Shown here piece by piece: positions 22,072-30,148 of a stretch of DNA of 39,364 bases. The stretch is from Bacillus luti (GTDB lineage: Bacteria > Bacillota > Bacilli > Bacillales > Bacillaceae_G): NCBI RefSeq assembly GCF_001884105.1, contig NZ_MACI01000016.1:1-39364 (forward strand), read 5' to 3'. The notes beneath the pieces are model-generated. The model searched no databases, had not been told where the DNA came from, and saw nothing but the letters and a program-made list of their open reading frames with translations. Each line of letters starts with the position of its first letter. Position 1 is the first letter of the stretch. The position numbers and the translations under genes were made by a program.

Positions 22072-22408
22072 GGAACGGTACAATATTATCTTCTCCAGAT
22101 TGTTCTTCCAGGTCTTCCAATCTATTTATGAAGTAGATCCAAATATCGTGTACCTGGGGGAACTTTATAAATTCTGTTCGGGCTGTATAGTCAATTTTTA
22201 ATTCTTTTCCTGTAATTTCTTTTATGTATTCAAATGTGTCAAAGAAGACTTGACCATATCTATTTTTCCCATCATCTGTGTCTTTATCAAATAATGTAAT
22301 TGCATATGTTTTCGGTTCAATCTCGCTTTCTGGAAAAGAAGAATAAGCCGAAGCTGTTTTTTTTATAAACCTCCAAATTTGTACACCGTATGTTTGTTGT
22401 ATATTCAT
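22061..22408 (-). CDS. Protein of unknown function
   Basis: A 115-aa soluble acidic protein. ATG 22408 is taken as start because GGGAGGGGAAAGGA lies just upstream; the longer frame to 22462 has no such site. It begins MNIQQTYGVQIWRF, has KTYAITLFDKDTDDG in the middle, resembling a small alpha/beta fold, and ends EDNIVPFPRQ. No known family. Single gene. Confidence 0.65.
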   Translation of the reverse strand: MNIQQTYGVQIWRFIKKTASAYSSFPESEIEPKTYAITLFDKDTDDGKNRYGQVFFDTFEYIKEITGKELKIDYTARTEFIKFPQVHDIWIYFINRLEDLEEQSGEDNIVPFPRQ

Positions 22409-22508
22409 TTGTTCCTTTCCCCTCCCAATTCTTTTTCTGTAGGAAATATATTCCTTTATCATTATATTTCTTTCTCTTTGAAAATAAAACGAAAAGTTAA
22501 AAAAATGA

Positions 22509-22580
22509 ACTAGAAGAATCTCCCTTTGAAAAAGAGAGATTCTTCTAGTTCTTTGATTAAGCTCCTCAATTCTTAATCAA
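22509..22580. repeat. Two consecutive perfect hairpins
   Basis: ACTAGAAGAATCTC (22509-22522) pairs with GAGATTCTTCTAGT (22536-22549), and TTGATTAAG (22553-22561) pairs with CTTAATCAA (22572-22580). They lie between the 22408 start and the 22740 gene end. Probably terminators or a structured RNA; neither has a T run, so a binding site is also possible. Confidence 0.6.
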
Positions 22581-22665
22581 GAACTATTTTCTATTGTTGT
22601 GCATTTGTAGGGCACGTAAACAGTATATATATCCATAGTTTGTCACGTTACATTTATTTCTTTAA

Positions 22666-22706
22666 TTATATAAAAAATATATATTAATTATATAATGATT
22701 ATATAA
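22666..22706. repeat. Phased TTATATAA array 3
   Basis: Units at 22666, 22677 (ATATATAT), 22688 and 22699, each 11 bp apart. It sits 34 bp from the 3' end of the 22740 gene, where no promoter is expected, which argues for a structural site. Confidence 0.75.
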
Positions 22707-22739
22707 CGCATTTCAGGGAAACCTAAGTGTATTAACGTT

Positions 22740-23147
22740 TTAAGAAATGTTATCTTGTATCTTTTTAAGAATGTACTTCTGTCTTCTGTAAATATCTCTT
22801 CCAGTAAACCTTAAAACAATATATCCATTTTCCTTCAAAAACTTATCCTTTTTCCGATCGTGCTGTTTTTGTTTTGGAGAAGAATGCCATTGCTTTCCAT
22901 CACATTCTAAGGCGATTTTCCCCAAGATTACAAGATCAATCCGGTATTTTCCGCACCGTACTTGGGTTTGGGGATAAAATCCATTATTCGTAAGGAGACG
23001 GAACATGACGCGTTCTATCGGGGATTCTGTCTTGACATATTCCAGGTCTATATAGGATGTTTCCTCATGTTCTCGGCGATTGTGGAGGATATAAAAGACA
23101 AAAGAGCTTCCTAACAGAAGAAAAAATACAACATAGTCAACGATCAT
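22740..23147 (-). CDS. Membrane-anchored DUF559-type nuclease-domain protein
   Basis: A 135-aa protein. Residues 4-22 (DYVVFFLLLGSSFVFYIL) are a membrane anchor. The rest is the DUF559/PD-(D/E)XK outline: SPIERVMFRLL (Glu45), YRIDLVI (Asp71), IALECDGKQWH (Glu81, Lys85), HDRKKDKFLKENGYIVLRFTG. Start ATG 23147 behind GGGGAGAA. DUF559 proteins resemble Vsr-type nucleases; a membrane-tied form could act on DNA entering the cell, though this is inference. A soluble relative is at 11780. Confidence 0.75.
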   Translation of the reverse strand: MIVDYVVFFLLLGSSFVFYILHNRREHEETSYIDLEYVKTESPIERVMFRLLTNNGFYPQTQVRCGKYRIDLVILGKIALECDGKQWHSSPKQKQHDRKKDKFLKENGYIVLRFTGRDIYRRQKYILKKIQDNIS

Positions 23148-23270
23148 TCATTTTCTCCCCTTTCTGATTAAAAATTATCCAAGTAAATTCTAAGTAATTC
23201 CTTGGTAGGACAACATATAAAATTCTGGGCTGCTGCATATACTAAACTAAGATAGTTTTTAAGTAGGAAA

Positions 23271-23356
23271 TAGGTAACAACACCCCATCTCTACCTAAAA
23301 AGAAACTAGTAAAAACTCAGATTTTTACCTAACAATTACCTTCATAGGATTACCTA
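23271..23356. promoter_or_regulatory. TACCTA repeats upstream of the FtsK operon
   Basis: TAGGTAA (23271-23277) and TACCTAA-like heptamers at about 23292, 23326 and 23351 occur in 86 bp; further TTACC or GGTAG near-copies lie at 23214 and 23336. A cluster of one heptamer ahead of the 23522 operon suggests a repressor or plasmid-transfer regulator site. Confidence 0.5.
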
Positions 23357-23412
23357 AAAAATGTGCGGCTAAACCACTGATATAAAGGGATTTAAAGAAT
23401 GTTACGACCGGA

Positions 23413-23444
23413 GGGAGTGGAGGGGTGTGAGGGGGTCAGGGGGG
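23413..23444 (+). other. G-quadruplex-prone G-tract
   Basis: Four G runs (3, 4, 5 and 6 long) with loops AGTGGA, TGTGA and TCA form a classical G-quadruplex motif on the plus strand, in otherwise AT-rich DNA. It is 80 bp upstream of the 23522 start and lies inside a purine-rich strand at 23409-23458. Confidence 0.6.
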
Positions 23445-23521
23445 AGAGAGGAGAGAAAACCCAAAAATCGGAATTATATGAAAAATTAATTGTCTGAAAA
23501 TTAATCAATGGAGGAAAAACT

Positions 23522-23857
23522 ATGAAAATGAAAAGGCGAAGAGAAACAATTCCATTTCGGGAATTCATGAAGAAAGGAAACAATGAAACTAGTAAAAATG
23601 TTTCTTATAGTTTGCTTCCAATTCCAACGATGTTCGATATGTATTCCGGGCTTCACAATACGATGATCCCATTTCTTATCTTGGGGGGAATCGTTCTTAT
23701 TCCAATAACGGCGTTTGCTGTTTCGAAGTTGTTTCCAGATTCGAAGTTAGATCAAAGACTTGCTAAATTTGAAGAAATATTAAATAGGGTATTCCCTTTT
23801 GTAAAAGTGGCGGTGTTCACTTGGGTAATTTATTCAATGGTGGTGTTGTTCGTATGA
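23522..23857 (+). CDS. Small two-transmembrane protein of the FtsK operon
   Basis: A 111-aa protein with a basic N terminus (MKMKRRRETIPFREF), membrane segments at about 48-70 and 91-111, and a short charged loop between. ATG 23522 behind TGGAGGAAA. Its stop overlaps the start of the FtsK gene as ATGA, so the two are co-translated. A small membrane protein next to a FtsK-type ATPase that itself has no membrane segment probably tethers it; this is inference. The family is not recognised. Confidence 0.75.
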   Translation: MKMKRRRETIPFREFMKKGNNETSKNVSYSLLPIPTMFDMYSGLHNTMIPFLILGGIVLIPITAFAVSKLFPDSKLDQRLAKFEEILNRVFPFVKVAVFTWVIYSMVVLFV

Positions 23858-25101
23858 TAATCGAAGCATTTCAAGAGTGGATGTATAAGTTGAAGTTCAA
23901 AAAAATGTTAAGAAGATGCTTTTTGGATGCCGAGGTATGTGTAAAGAAAAAAGCGAACGATCGAGAATTTATACAGTATCCTCTTATTCACAACGTCCAG
24001 GAGAAAGATGATCACTTACAAGTCGTCTTCAGGCTTCCTAAAACGATCCCATTAGAAAAACTAATGAGCAAACATTTTGTATTTCAGCGGTACTTTGGAG
24101 AACATACTTTTTTCAAAGCTGACGAAATTGGCGGCGTCACGATGAGAATCTATACAAAAGATCCATTTAAACAAAAGTTCGTTTATGATTATGAGCTTTA
24201 TAAAGATCAAGTGGATAAATACAAGGTTCCTATTTTGGTAGGATTCGAGGACGGGGGATACACAATGTTCGACCTCATCGACCCGGCGCCTCATGCCTTA
24301 ATTGCCGGTCAAACGGGAATGGGCAAAAGCTCTACTGTCCGTAGTATTTTAACAACATTGGTACTCTCTAAAACTCCGGAACAAGTTAAATTATTTCTTT
24401 TTGATCTAAAAAGGACGGAGTTCTTCTTATTCAAGAACCTTCCTCATGTCGTCGAGTTTTCTGTAGAAGAAAATCAAATAAAACGTCATTTAGAAAAAAT
24501 AAACAAGGAGATGGATCGCCGGGGGGATATTCAAATGGAATACGAAGTATCCTCTATTCTAAGGCTTCCGGAACACATTAGAAAAGAAATGCCAATATTA
24601 GTGGTATGTATAGATGAATTCCAGGATCTCGACGAAGATACTATGGAACTCGTTGGGAGAGTAGCGGCGAAGGGCAGGTCTTTGGGGTGCCTGTTATTGC
24701 TTAGTACACAACGTCCAGATTCTACGGTGTTAAAAGGAAAAATCAAAAATAATCTAGTAAACAGGATTTCTCTTAAACAATCAAATTCAACAAATTCCAA
24801 GATCGTGGATTGTAGCGGGGCTGAATCCATTAAAAACGTTGGAGAGTGCGTGTTTTCTGTCGGTGGAGAGCTTCGTCGGGCGAAGACAGTGTTCTTGGAT
24901 GATCAACGTGCAAAAGAGATCCTAGCCCCACTGAATGTTACTAAAGCACAACAACAAACAGAAGGAGTACAGGAAGATTCCAAACTAATCCAAATGGAAC
25001 AAGTGAAAAATAGGAAGAAACAAATGGACCAAAATGCAGAGATCTTAAAAATGATGGAAGGAGTGTTAGTGAATGAAAAAGCGGGATCTACAGATCATTG
25101 A
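23854..25101 (+). CDS. FtsK/HerA-type DNA-translocase ATPase (coupling protein-like)
   Basis: A 415-aa RecA-fold ATPase. Walker A GQTGMGKS (152-159), Walker B ILVVCIDEFQD (about 248-257) and LLLLSTQRP (276-284) are those of FtsK/SpoIIIE-like proteins, as in the coupling proteins of Gram-positive plasmids and ICEs (ConQ/TcpA type). No membrane segment is visible, unlike most of that family, which may explain the small membrane protein before it. The start ATG 23854 overlaps the preceding stop. The next gene (Replic_Relax) overlaps its end by 29 bp. This gene order, ATPase followed by a replication/relaxation protein, mirrors ICE-type conjugation modules. Confidence 0.88.
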   Translation: MIIEAFQEWMYKLKFKKMLRRCFLDAEVCVKKKANDREFIQYPLIHNVQEKDDHLQVVFRLPKTIPLEKLMSKHFVFQRYFGEHTFFKADEIGGVTMRIYTKDPFKQKFVYDYELYKDQVDKYKVPILVGFEDGGYTMFDLIDPAPHALIAGQTGMGKSSTVRSILTTLVLSKTPEQVKLFLFDLKRTEFFLFKNLPHVVEFSVEENQIKRHLEKINKEMDRRGDIQMEYEVSSILRLPEHIRKEMPILVVCIDEFQDLDEDTMELVGRVAAKGRSLGCLLLLSTQRPDSTVLKGKIKNNLVNRISLKQSNSTNSKIVDCSGAESIKNVGECVFSVGGELRRAKTVFLDDQRAKEILAPLNVTKAQQQTEGVQEDSKLIQMEQVKNRKKQMDQNAEILKMMEGVLVNEKAGSTDH

Positions 25102-25747
25102 ATTTCTTGAAAAAGCAAGATGTTCCAGCCGAGATCAGTTGGTAGAGCTGTTTTTCTCAGATTTAAAGAACCCAATCTCTAACTGTAATACGGTACTAAA
25201 AAGATTACGGGATCGTGGATATATAGATGTTTCTACGGATTTTCAGCCATTCGTATATTTTCCGAAACCTTCCGGGATTAAAAAGGACTCTATGAAAATC
25301 CCTCATTTTCTCAAAATTGTTGATATGTATCTGGCTTTAAGGGAATACGAGGAACCTCGGATATTTACGATCGAACCAAAGTACGGTCAATTGATGGCTG
25401 AACCCGATATTTTCACGATTTGGAAGGGAATACCGCTATTTATAGAAGTGCAACGTACACATTACAGTAAAAAAGTGATGCAAACAAAAATAGATTTATA
25501 CGAAAAATTATATTCTTCTCAAATTCTTCTCCAGGAACCATGGCAAAATCCAAACAAATTGGTAAACCCTTATATTCTTCTTATCTCAGATTATCGATAT
25601 GATATTCAATCTAAGCTTCCAATCATGCAATACCCGAGTATAGAGCTCTTCATCGAACAAATGGCTGCGAAATACAACCTCAAAAAACAAATTTCGAATC
25701 GAACAGAAAAAACAATTAAAACGAAAATCGAACAGGGGAGAAGATAA
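25073..25747 (+). CDS. Replic_Relax-family protein
   Basis: A 224-aa protein. The N terminus (RDLQIIEFLEKARCSSRDQL, SNCNTVLKRLRDRGYIDV) is a winged helix, and the downstream EPDIFTIWKG plus PLFIEVQRTHYSKKV resembles a nuclease-like core with D and E/QxR residues; this is the outline of the replication-relaxation (Replic_Relax) family of plasmids and ICEs. ATG 25073 overlaps the FtsK end by 29 bp. A second relaxase, MOBQ-type, is encoded at 28179, so this may serve replication, or the FtsK-linked transfer route. No classical relaxase His motif was seen here. Confidence 0.75.
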   Translation: MKKRDLQIIEFLEKARCSSRDQLVELFFSDLKNPISNCNTVLKRLRDRGYIDVSTDFQPFVYFPKPSGIKKDSMKIPHFLKIVDMYLALREYEEPRIFTIEPKYGQLMAEPDIFTIWKGIPLFIEVQRTHYSKKVMQTKIDLYEKLYSSQILLQEPWQNPNKLVNPYILLISDYRYDIQSKLPIMQYPSIELFIEQMAAKYNLKKQISNRTEKTIKTKIEQGRR

Positions 25748-25750
25748 AAC

Positions 25751-26383
25751 ATGCGAACGAAAAAACAAAATCATGTTTTTCTAGTGGAAAATAAAAAAGC
25801 AAATGCACAGATTTGGGGATATCCGAACGAAGAAAAGGGAATAATAGAAGATATAGAACTCTATATAGGGGAATGGATGTATAAACCAGGTTGGATCCAT
25901 AACAATCATCCCTCGTTCCCCCCAGAAATCTTATTTACAGACTTAAATAACGATGGAATGGAAGAAATAATTATACTTCTGAATCAAGGGAGTGGGTCCG
26001 GTGTTTCCATTTGGGAGATTCATATTTTAGAGAAAACTAAAGGGTGTGGCTATTCTCATGTTTTCGTAGAAAATCCAGAGGATCACGTTCATATAAATAT
26101 GGAAAGCAAGATAAAACCTTACACAGCAAAAATAAATTATTTTTCTAAATATCAGACAGAATCCTGGGAAGTTCCATTTTCAGAGGGCATTCAGGAAGAT
26201 CATCTATTCAACGAATTTGTGACAGGAAGTCAAATCAGATTTGAGGTAAAAACAAATAGCCTAACGGCTATCATGGGTCTTCAGCTGGCATTTCTATATC
26301 ACATTGCCGAAATTCAACTAGACTATGAATATAAAAATGGAAAATATTTAATTAAAAAGGCAAAACTTCATACGTGGGATTGA
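25751..26383 (+). CDS. Protein with an FG-GAP/VCBS-like calcium loop
   Basis: A 210-aa protein, four bases after the Replic_Relax stop. DLNNDGMEEIIIL is a typical DxNxDGxxE loop of integrin-like (VCBS/FG-GAP) repeats; the rest is beta-rich with aromatic strands. No signal peptide is seen, so it is probably cytoplasmic despite the loop, unless exported by another route. ATG 25751 is a few bases after GGGAGAAG. Last gene of the operon; a terminator begins at once. Function unknown. Confidence 0.65.
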   Translation: MRTKKQNHVFLVENKKANAQIWGYPNEEKGIIEDIELYIGEWMYKPGWIHNNHPSFPPEILFTDLNNDGMEEIIILLNQGSGSGVSIWEIHILEKTKGCGYSHVFVENPEDHVHINMESKIKPYTAKINYFSKYQTESWEVPFSEGIQEDHLFNEFVTGSQIRFEVKTNSLTAIMGLQLAFLYHIAEIQLDYEYKNGKYLIKKAKLHTWD

Positions 26384-26412
26384 AGGTGTTATCCATTATG
26401 AGTGGCACCTTC
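26384..26412 (+). terminator. Terminator of the FtsK operon
   Basis: GAAGGTG and CACCTTC form the stem, with an inner CCA/TGG pair, followed by T6; immediately after the stop. Confidence 0.8.
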
Positions 26413-26489
26413 TTTTTTCTGTCTTTTTCTCTGTTCTTTCCTTTTCTTTCTTTTTTATCCTTTGTCCTTCCCCTTCTTTTTTCGGCTGA

Positions 26490-26640
26490 GGTTTCGGCAC
26501 GACGTGTGGGGACAAGACCCCACGGTTTTTCTTCTAATGAAAGACAAAGTGTTTTTCGACTTACAATAAGTAGCACGAACCGAGAAGGAAAAAATCTTCT
26601 TTTTCGTATATCGGTTCGGCGAAGGAGACAAAAGTCGAAA
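26490..26640. other. Structured region, possible origin of transfer or replication
   Basis: GTGGGG/CCCCAC hairpin (near 26505-26522) and a perfect inverted repeat CGAACCGA (26576-26583) / TCGGTTCG (26611-26618). GC-rich blocks in AT-rich DNA, directly downstream of the Replic_Relax operon and upstream of parA. No gene fits. It could be the target of the Replic_Relax protein; not shown. Confidence 0.4.
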
Positions 26641-26785
26641 ATCATTTTTTTATACATGAAAGGATGGAGATTTTTTTTAGTGATTTTCTTAAAAAAATAC
26701 TATCCGTGTGTATAAAAAAATTAAACGGAAAGTTAGTCAAAGTTCTTATTTTTTGTTTTTGTGAGTACAAAGTAAAGTTAATTTG

Positions 26786-26826
26786 TTATATAATAATTAT
26801 ATAAAATTTATTTAGTAATTATATAA
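26786..26826. repeat. Phased TTATATAA array 4a (upstream of parA)
   Basis: Units at 26786, 26797, 26808 (degenerate TTATTTAG) and 26819, all 11 bp apart. About 185 bp before parA. With array 4b it makes a double site in the par region. Confidence 0.78.
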
Positions 26827-26928
26827 TAGATTCATAGATAAACGTTGATATAACAACAGAAAAAATTAAAAATAAAAAAAAGGAATTTCTGATTCACAAA
26901 ATAAATTACTAAACAGTATCACAAAACG

Positions 26929-26969
26929 TTATATAATTTTTATATAAAAGTTATATAAAGATTATATAG
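26929..26969. repeat. Phased TTATATAA array 4b (adjacent to parA)
   Basis: Units at 26929, 26940, 26951 and 26962 (TTATATAG), all 11 bp apart, ending 42 bp before the parA start. It overlaps where a par promoter would be expected, so it may act as both operator and centromere. Confidence 0.8.
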
Positions 26970-27011
26970 TTGTGATATGGTGCTGTTTATAAAAAAAGGG
27001 GGCATAATAAT

Positions 27012-27794
27012 ATGAAAAAAGTAATCAGTTTCTTCTCGACAAAAGGTGGAGTTGGTAAGACAACCAGTTGTACATTCCTGGCACACGAATTAGCAAGTCA
27101 AGGGCATAAAGTGTTAGTATTAGACCTTTGTCAAAATGGTAATATCAGTAAAAATTTCGGTTATGATCCATATGAATTCGCCGGAAGAACATTCTACGAG
27201 TGGTTTATCGGGGAAAAGACAATTGAAGAGGTTGCGGTTGAAAAAGGTAACATCGTGTTCATTCCTTCAGATGAAAAAGTAGAAAAAATTGAGGATTGGG
27301 TATTTGATACATATCGAATTGGACAAGACAAAGTATTAAAGAATAAAATCGAACCATTCTTAGAAATCTTCGATTATGTATTATTGGATACACATCCTAC
27401 AAGCGAATCGTGGTTAAATACAATGGCGTTGTGCGCGAGTACATTCGTCGTAATTCCCTCTAGTAGCGATGGAAATGACTTCCACGGAGCTAGACGCGCC
27501 GCTGAAATCGTAAAGGAATTGCAAGAAGCTGGTGTGAAATTGGATTATACAATTATCCATACGAGAATTAAAATGAATAATTTTGGTGTTACAGAACGCT
27601 TACTAGAAACAAATCAGGGCGCTTTAAGAGAAGTGGGAATTGATCAATTTGCGGAAACGTATATTAGTCAAACTGAAAAAATGGCTGAGTTTACATCAAA
27701 TAAATTGTCTTATGATCAGTTTAAGCAACATAGAAATGCAGGGAAAATTGTAGAGCAATATAAAAAATTAGCTGAAGAATTGTCTATTGTTTAA
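27012..27794 (+). CDS. parA: ParA-type partition ATPase
   Basis: A 260-aa protein with the deviant Walker motif STKGGVGKTT (9-18; signature Lys11 and Lys16), LVLDL and LLDTHPT strands of the MinD/ParA fold, and length typical of the small plasmid (type Ib) class without an N-terminal HTH. It binds DNA as an ATP dimer and moves plasmid copies along the nucleoid through its partner protein. ATG 27012 follows AAGGGGG. Downstream by 20 bp is the RHH partner; upstream are two phased arrays. Confidence 0.93.
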   Translation: MKKVISFFSTKGGVGKTTSCTFLAHELASQGHKVLVLDLCQNGNISKNFGYDPYEFAGRTFYEWFIGEKTIEEVAVEKGNIVFIPSDEKVEKIEDWVFDTYRIGQDKVLKNKIEPFLEIFDYVLLDTHPTSESWLNTMALCASTFVVIPSSSDGNDFHGARRAAEIVKELQEAGVKLDYTIIHTRIKMNNFGVTERLLETNQGALREVGIDQFAETYISQTEKMAEFTSNKLSYDQFKQHRNAGKIVEQYKKLAEELSIV

Positions 27795-27814
27795 AAAAGA
27801 AAAGGGGTGTAAGT

Positions 27815-28129
27815 ATGAGTGTATTGAGTAAAATGGGCGATGCTGAAAAGAAGAGACAAGAAAAAGAAGAAAAGGAAAGTTTTAAATCAGGTCCAGTCGA
27901 AAAAGTAAAAGAAATGAATAAGCAAGAAAAACAAAAGAAAACAGAAGAACCGGAGAAAAAGAAAACTTGGGCTCGTGGTGCTAAGAAGAAGAAGGATGGT
28001 ATTCTGAGATCTTATTATTTAGAAAAGGAAATCGCTATGAATATTTCAGAAGAAGCGGAAGAAATGGGAATTAGTGATTCAAAGTTTGTTGAAATGGCAA
28101 TTAGAAATTATATGAAGAATAAAAAATAA
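27815..28129 (+). CDS. ParB-like small ribbon-helix-helix centromere-binding protein
   Basis: A 104-aa protein. Residues 1-55 are a disordered Lys/Glu stretch (EKKRQEKEEKESF) suited to contacting ParA; residues about 60-104 (ILRSYYLEKEIAMNISEEAE, MGISDSKFVEMAIRNYM) are an RHH domain as in ParG and omega-type proteins. It is 20 bp after parA with AAGGGGTG ahead, and is probably the protein that reads the TTATATAA arrays, whose 11-bp spacing suits stacked RHH dimers on one helical face. Direct evidence is missing. Confidence 0.8.
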   Translation: MSVLSKMGDAEKKRQEKEEKESFKSGPVEKVKEMNKQEKQKKTEEPEKKKTWARGAKKKKDGILRSYYLEKEIAMNISEEAEEMGISDSKFVEMAIRNYMKNKK

Positions 28130-28155
28130 AAAGAGAGGATAATCCTCTCTTTTTT
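28128..28155. terminator. Terminator between the par genes and the relaxase
   Basis: AAAAAGAGAGGA pairs with TCCTCTCTTTTT around a TAA loop and runs into T5; A and T on both sides let it serve the convergent par and relaxase genes. Confidence 0.88.
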
Positions 28156-28178
28156 GTTTGGTGAAATGATTAAAATAA

Positions 28179-29741
28179 TTAACGGCTGCGTTTGTTTGTT
28201 TTCTCCTTTTTTAGTTCCTCTTTGCGTTGTTTCTCCATTTGTAAATCCTTCGGATTTTTCATTTCGATTTGCTGTTTCTCTTGCTTAAATTCTTTTAAAG
28301 AAACAACATTATTCAGCTCTTGTTTTAGGTCTTTGGCTTTTTCCATTTCCATTTGTGTTTTCAACATTTTCATATAATCTTTTGTTTTGTTGGCATACAG
28401 TTTCACTTTGTCTTTTAAATGATTTGTATAGGTTCTTTTAGCTTGTTTTATTTTGTTTTTCTCGCGCTTGATTTCGATATTTTTCTTCTTCACAAGAACT
28501 TTCGTTTGAGCAATCTTCGATTTTAATTGGCGACGTTCTTTCCAGTCTGAAATAGATAAGATAGATGTTCCTTTTAATTTCGCTTTGTACATATCGATAT
28601 CATTTTTTAAGTTCGCGCGATCTTCTTTTTTGTAAGTGATATTACGTTTATGTTTTTCCTTTGTTTCTTTATAAACTTTACGAGCTGATTTTGTTTTTTC
28701 TTTGTTCTGTTTCAAATCTTCACGACGTTTATCAAAGTTCTTTTTATTCTCTTTGATTTCATCTTTGTACATTTCTCCAGTAGTATATTGTTTATCTTGG
28801 TCATGACGTGGCGGTTTTTTCTCAGCTGTTCGTTCTTGTGAATCATTGTAATAAGAATGACTGTTTTCATATGCAATTGGTTCCAATTGCTTCTTTTTGT
28901 TTGTCTGTTCCATGGTGCTTTTCACCTCCCTTCCTACTAGGTCCGCTTGATAAACAAGCTCTGTTTCTAACACAATAGAGCGAGCTTCTTTTTGCACTTT
29001 ATAATCTCGTTTTGCTTCTTTTTTTTCTTGTCTATGATTGTTTCGTTTCTTGATTTCCTTGTTCTTTTTTTTCACCTTTTGATACTTCTCGCTCGTTTTA
29101 TTAGCTGGTAAATGCTGAGTTGGAATACGATCTATTCCGCGCTTTTTAAAACTCTCCTTTGAAACAAATAAGTTAAGACCTTTCTCTTTGAATTTTTCGT
29201 TAACAAGTTCTTCCCAATGAGCACGAAATTCCTTCGATAATGTTCTCTTGTGATAATCATCCCACTCTCGATTTTTGTTCCCGAAACTATCTCCATCTTT
29301 GATATCTCGGAGCGTTAGAATCATGTGACAATGAGGATTATCTCCTTGTAATTTATGAAAACAACAATCTGCAATCATTCCTTTGTCTGTTAGTCTTTTT
29401 GCCGCTTTTTCCACGAGTTCTTTATTCTCTTCAGGAGTGAGTTCTGTGTAAAGAGAAAACTCAATTTCTTTCATAAGTTGTCCTGTTTTTTCCCATGTTT
29501 CACACGATTCTATTTTGTTGTATAGATATTGTCGATCCAGAAATTTTTCGCTTGCACCTTCGGGTAAATAAATAGTGGATTCAATTTGTTCTTTCTTCCC
29601 TTTATTCACGTAGTTATAAGTTCTACCATATCTTTCATCATGTAATTTTTCACCCGAGCGGTAAGCCGCTTTCTGAACCGCTTTATGACTATCAGCTCTT
29701 CCAAAGACTTTAAAACGAGTATGGAATATTTTCTCTTTCAC
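28179..29741 (-). CDS. MobA/MOBQ-type relaxase
   Basis: A 520-aa relaxase. The N-terminal 220 residues hold the conserved motifs: AAYRSG (Tyr27, likely nicking tyrosine), and CCFHKL...NPHCHMILTL giving the three-histidine metal site (His129, His137, His139). Then GDSFGNKNREWDDYHKR. The C-terminal 300 residues are a basic coil (many Lys/Glu), without a fused primase or helicase. The start is GTG 29741 behind GGGGGTG. It nicks at oriT, most likely in the structured region next to it (29904-30020). Its own VirD4-type coupling protein is at 31314. Confidence 0.9.
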   Translation of the reverse strand: MKEKIFHTRFKVFGRADSHKAVQKAAYRSGEKLHDERYGRTYNYVNKGKKEQIESTIYLPEGASEKFLDRQYLYNKIESCETWEKTGQLMKEIEFSLYTELTPEENKELVEKAAKRLTDKGMIADCCFHKLQGDNPHCHMILTLRDIKDGDSFGNKNREWDDYHKRTLSKEFRAHWEELVNEKFKEKGLNLFVSKESFKKRGIDRIPTQHLPANKTSEKYQKVKKKNKEIKKRNNHRQEKKEAKRDYKVQKEARSIVLETELVYQADLVGREVKSTMEQTNKKKQLEPIAYENSHSYYNDSQERTAEKKPPRHDQDKQYTTGEMYKDEIKENKKNFDKRREDLKQNKEKTKSARKVYKETKEKHKRNITYKKEDRANLKNDIDMYKAKLKGTSILSISDWKERRQLKSKIAQTKVLVKKKNIEIKREKNKIKQAKRTYTNHLKDKVKLYANKTKDYMKMLKTQMEMEKAKDLKQELNNVVSLKEFKQEKQQIEMKNPKDLQMEKQRKEELKKEKTNKRSR

Positions 29742-30066
29742 AGTTTTTCACCCCCTTCCTATAAAAATCCGACTTATTATTTTTTGAAATGATAGCACGA
29801 AATTTGGAAAATGGTAAAAAATAAAGAAAAAAAGGGGAAACGGGGCGGGCGGTCTAAACAAAAAAAAAAACACACCCTATTAGTACCATAGGTTTTAAAG
29901 ATTTTTCGGGTTCAGCCCCCGGCAGGGCGGACAACGTTTTCGTAGAAAATGTATCTGTGCGCTATTAGGATAGCGGCTATGCCGGGGGTCTTTGTTCTCC
30001 GCCTTGCTCCGAACCGAAAAGAAAAAAATGATGAACTGGGGTGAAAAAATGATGAAAAAAAAATGA
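29742..30066. other. Probable oriT region of the relaxase
   Basis: Gene-free and locally GC-rich. Nested inverted repeats: CCCCCGGCA (29916-29924) / TGCCGGGGG (29980-29988), CGCTAT/ATAGCG (29960-29965, 29970-29975), and TTTTCGG/CCGAAAA-like outer arms (about 29904 and 30013). GTGCGC at 29957-29962 resembles the GTGCGC core of MOBQ nick sites such as that of RSF1010. Position, between a relaxase and its upstream promoter, is the usual place for oriT. The nick site itself is not defined. Confidence 0.55.
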
Positions 30067-30122
30067 TTGATTAATTTTAAATTTGACTTATAATGATAAA
30101 AATTCCAATGAATGGAATTTTT
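30067..30122 (+). promoter_or_regulatory. Promoter and palindrome of the 30149 operon
   Basis: TTGATT (30067-30072), 16 bp, TATAAT (30089-30094), and a perfect 10-bp inverted repeat AAAAATTCCA / TGGAATTTTT at 30098-30122, at the expected transcription start. The palindrome could bind a repressor. Confidence 0.6.
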
Positions 30123-30148
30123 AAACTTTAGAAAAGGGGTGAATTGTA

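Noticed and set aside
21827-22201. Plus-strand frame of 124 aa
   Set aside because: Crosses a terminator and is the shadow of the zinc-ribbon and 22061 genes.
22509-22580. Hairpins as a mobile-element end
   Set aside because: No target duplication or second copy in the window; more likely terminators or binding sites.
26374-26715. 113-codon frames on both strands after the FtsK operon
   Set aside because: They run over a terminator and inverted repeats, with low-complexity Phe/Ser or Lys/Arg composition and no ribosome site.
28192-28377. Plus-strand frame inside the relaxase
   Set aside because: Shadow of the Lys/Glu-rich coil; composition is that of reverse-strand repeats.
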